This document shows, piece after piece, positions 1 through 5,666 of a stretch of DNA of 5,666 nucleotides. The notes below the pieces were generated by a model. That model was not told where the DNA came from, did not search any database, and was given only the letters and a program-made list of their open reading frames with translations. The stretch is taken from NCBI GenBank assembly GCA_011372345.1, contig DRTC01000116.1:1-5666 (forward strand). The letters are read 5' to 3'. How positions within the stretch are numbered: position 1 is the first letter of the stretch; every line of letters begins with the position of its first letter. Made by a program: the position numbers and the translations under genes. The stretch is from Candidatus Cloacimonadota bacterium. Lineage in GTDB: Bacteria > Cloacimonadota > Cloacimonadia > Cloacimonadales > TCS61.

Positions 1-3000
1 ATTTTATAGTAAATAAGAGATAATAAGGCAGTTTCAGGAATTTTTCCAAAACGGTCAACCAACTCATTTTCGAGTTCTGTAAATTCTTTTTCCTCCCGGA
101 AAGCCAGCATTTTTTTATAGATTTTCAATCTTTCTTTTTCATCGGAAATATAATTTTCAGGAAAATAATTATCGCTTCCTATTCTGATCAGACTTTCTGC
201 TTTCGGTTTATCATCATTCCAGATATTTTGCGGATTATCCGATTGAATGCTTACTACTGCACGCTCCAAAAGACGGTTATAATAATTGAATCCAATCGTA
301 TTGATCAATCCGCTCTGCTTGGTTCCAAGCAAAGTTCCTACTCCGCGCAGTTCCATATCACGCATCGCGATTTGATAACCGCTGCCAAGAGATTCGTATT
401 CCGTTAGAGTTTCCAGTCTTTTCCTTGCTTCTTCTGTCAATTTTGCAGGTATGATCAGATAAGCATAGGCTCTTCGATTACTTCTGCCGACTCTTCCGCG
501 GATCTGGTAAAGTTGAGCCAGACCAAACATATCGGAGCGATTAACGATGATCGTGTTGGCGTTAGGAATGTCGATACCTGATTCGATGATGGTTGTGGCG
601 ACCAGAACATCGTATTTGTGATGAGCAAAATCCAGAGTGATAGCTTCCAGTTGTTTTTCAGGAAGTTGCCCATGGCCTACACAAAAACGGACATTTGGAA
701 GTAGTTTCCTTAAATCAGAAGTGACACTTTCGATAGTTTGAACACGATTATGCACAAAGAAAACCTGTCCACCGCGATCGACTTCTCGATTGATCGCATC
801 TTTGATTACTTCTTCATCGTAAGGAACGATCACGGTTCTGATCGGCAAACGGGCTTTGGGAGAAGTTCTGATCAATGAAAGTTCTTTCAGTTTGGAAAGA
901 GCCATATACATTGTGCGCGGAATCGGAGTTGCGGACATATAAAGCGTATCCACATTGGATTTCAGTTTTCGTAATTTATCTTTATGACGTACTCCGAAGC
1001 GATGCTCTTCGTCGATGATGAGCAATCCAAGTCTCTTATATTTCACATCTTTGGAAAATAAGCGATGGGTTCCAATGGCAATATCGATCTCCCCGGTAGA
1101 TAGTCGGGCAACATCTTTCTTCAGATTTAATTTGGAGCGAAACCGACTGAACATAGCGATCCTGATCGGATATTGAGCCAACCTTTCTTTGAAGACCAGG
1201 AAATGCTGTTCCGCAAGCAGAGTTGTCGGAACCAAAATCGCTACCTGCCATCCACTCATAACTGCTTTGAAGGCGGCTCTGATGGCAACTTCTGTTTTTC
1301 CAAAACCAACATCTCCACAGAGCAGTCTTTCCATCGGAGTTTCTGCTTCCATATCGTCTTTTATCTGTCTGGAAGTAAATTTCTGATCAGGAGTATCTTC
1401 ATAAATAAATGAATCTTCCATCTCGTTTTGCCAGGTCGTATCACGATCGAAAGCGATTCCTTTACGAAGCTTCCTTTCCGCATAAAGTTTGACCAGGTCT
1501 TGAGCGATCAACTCGATCTGTTTTTTAGCTCTGGATTTTGTCTGTTCCCATCTTTTCCCGCCGAGTTTATGGATGGTAGGAGCAATTCCTTCTTCCGAAA
1601 CAAACTTGGAAACGAGCGAAAGTTGGAATGTCGGAACATAAACAGCATCGTTATGAGCATATTTCAAGGAAAGACATTCGATCACATTACCATCGATAGT
1701 TAGTTTTTTCAGTCCTTCATAAATTCCGATTCCGTGATCGATATGAACAATATAATCACCCGGTTTGAGCGATTCATAATCAACGAGTGCTTCTTCGCTG
1801 GTAAAGCGAGCATGTCTGCGTTTGCGTTTGTATCGGCTGAAAATTTCATGGTCTGTGAAAATTGCCAGTTTGACATCTTCAAGCACGAATCCCTTTTGAA
1901 AAACTCCAAGCGAGAAATGTATTTTTTCTTCAAAATTTGTAAGTAGATCCTGCATTCTCTTACTCTGACTTTTATTATCGGACTGGATAAAAACAGTATA
2001 ATCTTCCTCTAATTTTTGAGAAATATCTTTTTCCAGAATTTCCAGTTCTCCATACAGGTTTGTCTGCTGGATAAAAGGAGTTTCAATCTTTTGAGAAATT
2101 TCAGAATGATCATTGAAGGATGACGAAAGGAAGATATTTTTGAATTCTGTAAATATTTTATTCAGAAAGTGTTCACTTTCAAAGAGGTTTTCCGGTCTGG
2201 GAAGTATTGCTTTTTTATCTTTGAGAACAGCTTTTTGCCAGAAATCTGTAGTTTCCTCTGTAAGTTCTTTTAAATAGGAAGAGAAGAACTGAAATTCATC
2301 CCAGAAAAGAAGGCAATTATCGGTTAAAAAATAATCGATAAAACTCTCGATTTCAGGTAATAACAAAGAAACATCCAGTTCGATCCCTTCATAAAAACCG
2401 TATTTATGGATCTTTTCCCATAATTTCTCATCAGCATCGATATCGTGAAGGGAAAATTCACGGGGAGGAATAAGAGTAACTGCATCGAGTTCTTCTCCGG
2501 TCGAACGCTGCGAACTTACGGAAAAGACACGCATTGTCTCGATATCATCTCCAAAAAACTCGATTCTGACTGGTTTGGAAGAATCCGGACTGAACACATC
2601 GATGATCCCGCCGCGACGGGCAACATCTCCAACTTTTGAGACTTGATATTCATTCTGATAACCCATTCCCACAAGATTGGAGATCAAAATATCAGGATTG
2701 TATTCGGAAATTTTCTGCAGGTGAATAATGTTCTTTTTGAATATCTTTGCGGAAACGATTTTCCGTAAAAAAGAGCGAAGCGAAACACTGAAAACAGCCG
2801 GTCTTCCCGAAACAACTCGCGAAAGTGTCGTTATCCTTTGAGCGCGGATCGTGTAATGAGGAGAACGTTGTTCATAAGGCAGTACTTCATAATCCGGGAG
2901 AAAAAAGGAATTGTTTTTTCCAATCAGAAGATCGAGATCATCGAGGTAATCTTCAGCGAGTTTATCGTCGGCAGTGATGAAAATAATATTTTTTTTGGTT

Positions 3001-3149
3001 TGTTCAAAAGCACGAGACAGAAGTAGGGATTTTGCCGAACGATTCAGTTTATAAAATAAAGTTCCGGATATTTTTGCGGAAAGAACTGAATCAAATTGGT
3101 TGATGAAGTTGGAATTGTCAAGTATAGGTTTTAATTGAGGGTAAAGCAT
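1..3149 (-). CDS. mfd: Transcription-repair coupling factor Mfd (C-terminus cut by the window edge)
   Basis: Mfd is a cytoplasmic SF2 translocase that removes RNA polymerase stalled at DNA lesions and brings in UvrA/UvrB for transcription-coupled repair. I translated the whole frame by hand: 1049 codons with no stop or frameshift. Motifs in order: UvrB-homology region with RGGIIDVFSP (179-188); TDHEIF (about 432); RNA polymerase-interaction (CarD-like) domain from about 457, with PGDYIVHIDHGIG; KLGGKRW linker (528-534); Walker A GDVGFGKT (612-619); DEEH box (713-716); SATPIPRT (739-746); TTIIESGIDIP (from 852); QLYQIRGRVGRS (879-890); and the RecG-like TRG region ending RGVGTLLGTKQSG (935-947). 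The N-terminal UvrB-like module has no Walker A, as usual for Mfd. By comparison with E. coli Mfd (1148 residues) roughly 80 residues are missing past the edge. ATG 3149 is the only plausible start: TAA lies two codons upstream, with ATT between. No clear Shine-Dalgarno precedes it. Confidence 0.97.
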   Translation of the reverse strand, partial: MLYPQLKPILDNSNFINQFDSVLSAKISGTLFYKLNRSAKSLLLSRAFEQTKKNIIFITADDKLAEDYLDDLDLLIGKNNSFFLPDYEVLPYEQRSPHYTIRAQRITTLSRVVSGRPAVFSVSLRSFLRKIVSAKIFKKNIIHLQKISEYNPDILISNLVGMGYQNEYQVSKVGDVARRGGIIDVFSPDSSKPVRIEFFGDDIETMRVFSVSSQRSTGEELDAVTLIPPREFSLHDIDADEKLWEKIHKYGFYEGIELDVSLLLPEIESFIDYFLTDNCLLFWDEFQFFSSYLKELTEETTDFWQKAVLKDKKAILPRPENLFESEHFLNKIFTEFKNIFLSSSFNDHSEISQKIETPFIQQTNLYGELEILEKDISQKLEEDYTVFIQSDNKSQSKRMQDLLTNFEEKIHFSLGVFQKGFVLEDVKLAIFTDHEIFSRYKRKRRHARFTSEEALVDYESLKPGDYIVHIDHGIGIYEGLKKLTIDGNVIECLSLKYAHNDAVYVPTFQLSLVSKFVSEEGIAPTIHKLGGKRWEQTKSRAKKQIELIAQDLVKLYAERKLRKGIAFDRDTTWQNEMEDSFIYEDTPDQKFTSRQIKDDMEAETPMERLLCGDVGFGKTEVAIRAAFKAVMSGWQVAILVPTTLLAEQHFLVFKERLAQYPIRIAMFSRFRSKLNLKKDVARLSTGEIDIAIGTHRLFSKDVKYKRLGLLIIDEEHRFGVRHKDKLRKLKSNVDTLYMSATPIPRTMYMALSKLKELSLIRTSPKARLPIRTVIVPYDEEVIKDAINREVDRGGQVFFVHNRVQTIESVTSDLRKLLPNVRFCVGHGQLPEKQLEAITLDFAHHKYDVLVATTIIESGIDIPNANTIIVNRSDMFGLAQLYQIRGRVGRSNRRAYAYLIIPAKLTEEARKRLETLTEYESLGSGYQIAMRDMELRGVGTLLGTKQSGLINTIGFNYYNRLLERAVVSIQSDNPQNIWNDDKPKAESLIRIGSDNYFPENYISDEKERLKIYKKMLAFREEKEFTELENELVDRFGKIPETALLSLIYYK

Positions 3150-3308
3150 AATTTATAAATCTTTATTCTATTTCCTTTTTTCTAAAAAACCATTTTTAAA
3201 ATTTAGAGCTCAATCAATAATATCTGTGTATTTGTCAAATCTTTTGGAATATTTGAAATAAAAGACCATTTTTATTGACATTCAAAGAAATCAATAAACA
3301 TTGAACTC
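3150..3308. promoter_or_regulatory. Divergent intergenic region between mfd and the UvrC-like gene
   Basis: These 159 bases separate two divergent start codons and are very AT-rich, so both promoters should lie here. Near the middle, TTTGTCAAAT (3231-3240) gives a -35-like hexamer on each strand: TTGTCA at 3232-3237 (plus) and TTGACA read from 3238 down to 3233 (minus). The minus-strand element has no convincing -10 at 16-18 bases. Neither flanking gene has a good Shine-Dalgarno; the nearest purine run for mfd (AAGGA on the minus strand, about 3173-3177) is more than 20 bases from its ATG. No riboswitch, RNA gene or terminator hairpin was recognised. That the two genes share control is inference from geometry only. 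Confidence 0.55.
3232..3259 (+). promoter_or_regulatory. Weak sigma70-like promoter candidate for the UvrC-like gene
   Basis: TTGTCA (3232-3237, 5 of 6 matches to TTGACA) is followed after 16 bases by TGAAAT (3254-3259, 4 of 6 matches to TATAAT). This would put the transcript start near 3266, about 40 bases before the ATG. In such AT-rich DNA a match of this quality can arise by chance. If the host uses a Bacteroidota-like -33/-7 promoter, this call would not apply. Confidence 0.25.
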
Positions 3309-4280
3309 ATGAATAAAATAAAAAAGAAACAATTATCTGAAAAGATAAAAAATATTCCCGAGCAAAAAGGGATTTTCTCTTTTTCCGATAATGAAAAAAT
3401 ACTATATGTCTGTAAAACATCAAACATAAAAAAAAGGATTGAATTTTTTCAAAATAATATTGGAAATGACAAAACGATCCTGCAATTGATGTCTTTAACA
3501 GAAACCATCGAGTGGGAAATTACGCCGACGCTTTTTTCTGCTTTGATCAAAGAAAAGAAGATCATCAGCAGCAAAAATCCTGAATTCAATTATCAACTAA
3601 AACCTTATTCAAGTTATGTTTATCTCGGCATAGATTTTTATCGACCGCCGTATTTCAGGATCACGGAAAATACGCAGGGAGAACTTTTTTATCTCGGTCC
3701 TTTCCGCGATCGTTTTTTTCTGCACGATTTTATGCAAACAATGATGTACCTTTTTCAATATCCGGCTTGCGAGGATGAAAACTATCCGTGCAGATTTTAT
3801 CAGAAAAAGATTTGTACCGGATTTTGTTTGCAGGACAGTAAAGAAATAAACGAAATCATTCAAAAGTTCTATTTGTTTCCCAATTTTAAAATTTTGGAAA
3901 ATATTGATCAGAAACGGGAAGAATTATCCCAAAACCTGGAATTTCAAAAAGCAGATCTAGTACAGAAACAGTCATACCTGATCAGCAAATATTATCAAAT
4001 CCTGAAATTTCTTCATACTACAAAATCGATTGAGATGGAATTTTCCGAAAATAATATTTTCTGCAAAATCAAGAAAGGAAAACTTTCCGAACTGAATGAA
4101 AACGGAGTTATCCAATACTTTGAATCCGCAGAATTGAATTATCGAAAAAATGAGAAATTGGCGCTTGAAAAAGACCAACTCGACGAAATGTGGATCATTT
4201 ATGATTTTTTGCATAAAACTTATCCAAAAGAAATTGACAAAATATATTCAAAATCGATTTCAACGACAAATATTTTTTGA
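3309..4280 (+). CDS. UvrC N-terminal-half homologue with degenerate GIY-YIG domain and four-Cys Fe-S motif
   Basis: This 323-residue protein aligns by eye with the first half of UvrC, the excision-repair endonuclease (about 600 residues). The GIY-YIG region covers about 16-97. GIF (21-23) replaces GIY/GVY and YVCK (33-36) replaces YVGK. R43, E82 (in ALIKEKKII) and N94 (in PEFN) match the conserved Arg, metal-binding Glu and Asn. GPF (130-132) matches UvrC's GPY/GPF segment. C154, C161, C169 and C173 match the cysteines reported to bind a [4Fe-4S] cluster in E. coli UvrC; the last three have the same CX7CX3C spacing. Residues 203-224, with LEFQKADL, resemble the UvrB-binding UVR motif. The RNase H-like nuclease and HhH domains are absent, and the protein ends at a clean stop. 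The last 100 residues are unassigned. It is divergent from mfd. Alternatives are a Cho-like protein or the stand-alone equivalent of the UvrC-like half of DnaQ-UvrC fusions. Whether it cuts DNA is unclear. Confidence 0.8.
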   Translation: MNKIKKKQLSEKIKNIPEQKGIFSFSDNEKILYVCKTSNIKKRIEFFQNNIGNDKTILQLMSLTETIEWEITPTLFSALIKEKKIISSKNPEFNYQLKPYSSYVYLGIDFYRPPYFRITENTQGELFYLGPFRDRFFLHDFMQTMMYLFQYPACEDENYPCRFYQKKICTGFCLQDSKEINEIIQKFYLFPNFKILENIDQKREELSQNLEFQKADLVQKQSYLISKYYQILKFLHTTKSIEMEFSENNIFCKIKKGKLSELNENGVIQYFESAELNYRKNEKLALEKDQLDEMWIIYDFLHKTYPKEIDKIYSKSISTTNIF

Positions 4281-4305
4281 GTTATCCTTAATTTTGTCGG
4301 ATAAT
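4277..4305 (+). promoter_or_regulatory. Promoter candidate for the response regulator-peptidase pair
   Basis: TTGAGT (4277-4282, 4 of 6 matches) and GATAAT (4300-4305, 5 of 6 matches) are separated by an ideal 17 bases. The -35 overlaps the stop codon of the UvrC-like gene. Transcription would start near 4312, leaving a leader of about 14 bases that just includes the ribosome binding site of the next gene. If real, the regulator and peptidase can be expressed apart from the UvrC-like gene. Call based on consensus match only. Confidence 0.4.
4282..4304. repeat. Short inverted repeat (6-bp arms) in the promoter spacer
   Basis: TTATCC (4282-4287) and GGATAA (4299-4304) are perfect inverted arms around an 11-base loop, with a possible flanking G-U pair. 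The right arm overlaps the -10 candidate, so it could be an operator. It has no T-tract and a long AT-rich loop, so it is not a convincing terminator. It may be chance. Confidence 0.3.
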
Positions 4306-4313
4306 GTAAAAAC

Positions 4314-4317
4314 GGAG
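4314..4317 (+). promoter_or_regulatory. Ribosome binding site of the response regulator
   Basis: GGAG lies 8 bases before ATG 4326, a normal spacing. It fixes the start of the receiver protein and shows that this host does use Shine-Dalgarno sites, unlike the starts of mfd and the UvrC-like gene here. Confidence 0.7.
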
Positions 4318-4325
4318 ATGGTGTA

Positions 4326-4700
4326 ATGGAGAAAAGAATTCTCGTTGTGGATGATGAAATAGAAGTTACGGAATATCTAAAATTAGAATTGGAAGAATGT
4401 AGCCGGGACTGGCGTGTTATCTGCAAAAATTCCGGATATGAAGCATTACGGGAAATTATGGAAGGAAATATCGATCTGCTGCTGACGGATATTGCCATGC
4501 CCGATATGGACGGATATGAACTCTATGCGCGCATCAAAGAACTGAACGAAAAAATACCGATCATTATGATGACAGGATTCGGATATGATCCGAACCATGC
4601 AGTTGTGAAATCCAGGAAAGCGGGTTTGCAGGATGTGATCTTTAAACCGTTTGACATTAAAAAATTATTCGAGATGATCAAAAAGAGGATGCAGGAATAA
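4326..4700 (+). CDS. Stand-alone receiver-domain response regulator
   Basis: This 124-residue protein is a complete CheY-like receiver and nothing else. The acidic pocket is D9-D10 in VVDDE, the phosphorylated Asp is D55 in LLLTDIAMPDMDG, and the switch residues are T83 (MMTGFG) and K107 (FKPF). All catalytic positions are present, so it should accept phosphate from a histidine kinase. With no output domain it must act through protein contacts or as a phosphorelay intermediate in the cytoplasm. The loop TGFGYDPNH after the switch Thr, followed by a Lys/Arg-rich helix and AGLQDVIFKPF, resembles a receiver subtype I associate with C-terminal domains of hybrid kinases; that is recall, not a search. 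No kinase lies in the window. The gene is 45 bases downstream of the UvrC-like gene and 1 base upstream of the peptidase ATG, so translational coupling to the peptidase is likely. Confidence 0.95.
   Translation: MEKRILVVDDEIEVTEYLKLELEECSRDWRVICKNSGYEALREIMEGNIDLLLTDIAMPDMDGYELYARIKELNEKIPIIMMTGFGYDPNHAVVKSRKAGLQDVIFKPFDIKKLFEMIKKRMQE
4693..4696 (+). promoter_or_regulatory. Ribosome binding site of the peptidase, inside the regulator's last codons
   Basis: AGGA ends 5 bases before ATG 4702 and lies within the end of the regulator gene. It supports ATG 4702 as the peptidase start even though the protein then begins with an unusually long region before its hydrophobic segment. Confidence 0.65.
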
Positions 4701-4701
4701 G

Positions 4702-5666
4702 ATGATCAAAATAAAGGGATTTGAGAACTATCTGAAATTTCCTCAAATTCCGAAATCAAGAAAATTAAACTTCCGAATTCGCTACACTTCGACGGGGCAA
4801 GCCGAAAACACCGCAAGAACGCCGAAAAACAAGAATCAAAAAAAAAGCACAAAATTTTTATTTTTATTATTTTTTTTTACTGTTCTCAATCTCTTCAGTG
4901 AGCAGCAAATCTATGAAAATATAACAATTGAATCAGCACCAAAAGATATAAATTTTGCCCAAAAAATAATCCGTGAGTTTGCTTCTGATATTGAAAAATT
5001 CCAGAGAAAGATCGGACTTTATCCTGATATTCCTGTAAAAATTTATATTGCCGAAGATCAAAAAGATTATCTCTCGATCATTAATAAAAATATGAAGATC
5101 ATGGAGTTCAGTCAGGGATTTTACAGCAGCAAAACGAATACGATCTATATCAGAAATCCTCAAAAAATAAGAGGTTTTATAAAAATCAGAAAACTTGTTC
5201 TGCACGAGTATATTCACCTGTTCATAAATTATTATTGGAAAAATCCTCCGCTCTGGTTCCATGAAGGAATGGCTGTCTATTTTTCAGATGATTTGAGTTA
5301 CGATCGAGAATTGAATTTTATCAAAAATTATATTTTGGGAAATTCTCTTTGTTTGGAAGAAATGAAATTCCGCTACCCGAAAAACAGGATTGAATGGGAA
5401 TCTTTTTATGCAAAATCTGCACTCGCCGTGAAATATCTTTTTGCAAAAAAAAGGCAGGAATTTTATACTCTCTGGGATAATGCTCTTCCTTCCAGAGATT
5501 TCGATAAAATTTTCCTGCAAAGTTTTTACTTTACGACAAAAGACTTTTCTAATTTTTTTGAGGAGTACAGTAAAACACATTTCCGGGCAGAGATTTTGCT
5601 GGCTTCAACAGGAATCATCTGGGGGATTTTACCTTTGATCTTTATTATCGGAGTGATCAGACGGAA
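4702..5666 (+). CDS. Membrane-anchored MA-clan zinc metallopeptidase (3' end beyond the window)
   Basis: The frame is open for 321 codons to the right edge. Residues 168-172 read HEYIH, the HExxH zinc motif. PPLWFHEGMAVYF follows, where E188 is the likely third zinc ligand. This arrangement is typical of Peptidase_MA-like proteins (gluzincin type). A hydrophobic segment at about 52-65 (FLFLLFFFTVLNLF) after a Lys-rich stretch is a signal peptide or anchor; cleavage near S66 is possible. A second hydrophobic segment (about 298-319, LLASTGIIWGILPLIFIIG) followed by Arg-Arg looks like a C-terminal anchor, placing the catalytic domain outside the cytoplasmic membrane. The substrate is unknown. 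The first 51 residues are odd: residues 24-43 come from a GC-rich island. There is no ATG, GTG or TTG between codon 1 and the hydrophobic segment, so the start must be ATG 4702, which has a good Shine-Dalgarno and sits 1 base after the regulator's stop. Confidence 0.85.
   Translation, partial: MIKIKGFENYLKFPQIPKSRKLNFRIRYTSTGQAENTARTPKNKNQKKSTKFLFLLFFFTVLNLFSEQQIYENITIESAPKDINFAQKIIREFASDIEKFQRKIGLYPDIPVKIYIAEDQKDYLSIINKNMKIMEFSQGFYSSKTNTIYIRNPQKIRGFIKIRKLVLHEYIHLFINYYWKNPPLWFHEGMAVYFSDDLSYDRELNFIKNYILGNSLCLEEMKFRYPKNRIEWESFYAKSALAVKYLFAKKRQEFYTLWDNALPSRDFDKIFLQSFYFTTKDFSNFFEEYSKTHFRAEILLASTGIIWGILPLIFIIGVIRR
4771..4830. other. GC-rich island in the 5' end of the peptidase gene, possible small in-frame insertion
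   Basis: Counted by hand, 32 of these 60 bases are G or C (53%), against roughly 30% in the sequence around them. The island encodes residues 24-43, including RYTSTGQAENTARTPK, which is hydrophilic and unlike a normal signal-peptide n-region. It holds two copies of GCCGAAAA 20 bases apart (4801-4808 and 4821-4828) and the palindrome CGAATTCG (4774-4781). AT-rich stretches rich in AAGAA and TCAA flank both sides. I read it as a small interspersed repeat inserted in frame, but no second copy exists in the window, so this is inference. Confidence 0.4.
4838..4878 (+). repeat. A9 and T9 homopolymer tracts in the peptidase coding sequence
   Basis: A run of nine A (4838-4846) and a run of nine T (4870-4878) lie just before and within the codons for the first hydrophobic segment. 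Both are in frame as given. Tracts of this length are prone to slippage in replication, transcription and sequencing, so a one-base change in either would switch the peptidase off. Confidence 0.6.

Noticed and set aside
455..2639. Several open frames of 60-90 codons on both strands, such as 1428-1703 plus and 1709-1933 minus
   Set aside because: All overlap the continuous mfd frame, which carries every expected motif. They have no recognisable domains or ribosome binding sites and are shadow frames.
1..3149. Possible frameshift or broken mfd, because of the long gene and no stop at the left edge
   Set aside because: Hand translation of all lines gave one uninterrupted frame with all helicase motifs in order. 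The missing end is due to the window edge.
3275..3280. TTGACA as the main -35 of the UvrC-like gene
   Set aside because: The hexamer is perfect, but the best -10 at 16-17 bases matches only about 3 of 6 positions. Mentioned only as a leaderless possibility.
3369..3593. GIY-YIG homing endonuclease or other mobile-intron nuclease
   Set aside because: The GPF segment, four-cysteine motif and UVR-like stretch follow UvrC order, and no intron or interrupted host gene is present.
3609..4214. Minus-strand open frames 3609-3863 and 3972-4214
   Set aside because: They lie opposite the UvrC-like gene, whose cysteine and GIY-YIG motifs support the plus strand. Their Phe/Ile-rich translations reflect reversed AT-rich coding sequence.
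4282..4304. Hairpin as a rho-independent terminator after the UvrC-like gene
   Set aside because: The stem is only 6 bp, AT-rich, with an 11-base loop and no T-tract after it.
4741..4860. A later start for the peptidase that would skip the odd N-terminal region
   Set aside because: No ATG, GTG or TTG occurs in frame in this stretch and no other ATG in any plus frame, while ATG 4702 has a good Shine-Dalgarno.
4933..5638. Minus-strand frames 4933-5262 and 5284-5580, and plus-strand frame 5441-5638
   Set aside because: They overlap the open peptidase frame with its HExxH motif and C-terminal membrane segment, and show no domain of their own.

Overview
The window looks like a chromosomal piece of an AT-rich, Gram-negative-type bacterium. 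Sampled 60-base lines run from about 27% to 47% GC. The genes are long and tightly packed, and Mfd, a stand-alone receiver protein and a membrane-anchored MA-type metallopeptidase sit side by side. This would suit a member of the FCB group such as Cloacimonadota or a relative. That placement is inference from composition and gene style; there is no rRNA or other marker to confirm it.

Layout: bases 1-3149 are filled by one minus-strand gene, mfd (transcription-repair coupling factor). It is intact over 1049 codons and cut by the left edge close to its C-terminus. A 159-base AT-rich divergent intergenic region (3150-3308) follows. Three plus-strand genes come next. The first (3309-4280) is a 323-residue relative of the N-terminal half of UvrC. 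It has a degenerate GIY-YIG domain and an intact four-cysteine motif of the UvrC [4Fe-4S] type, but no RNase H or helix-hairpin-helix half. The second (4326-4700) is a receiver-only response regulator. The third (4702 to the right edge) is a membrane-anchored HExxH metallopeptidase, starting 1 base after the regulator's stop codon.

How the genes may work together: mfd and the UvrC-like gene share a divergent control region. Mfd recruits UvrA/UvrB to stalled RNA polymerase, and UvrC normally makes the incisions, so a UvrC-half homologue with an altered active site beside mfd is the most interesting point here. The response regulator and peptidase look co-transcribed, but nothing in the sequence connects them to DNA repair. 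A promoter-like sequence overlaps the end of the UvrC-like gene, so they may form a separate unit.

The other notable feature is a GC-rich island of about 60 bases inside the 5' end of the peptidase gene. It adds an unusual stretch ahead of the membrane segment and looks like a small in-frame insertion. No RNA genes, CRISPR arrays, insertion sequences or convincing terminators were seen.
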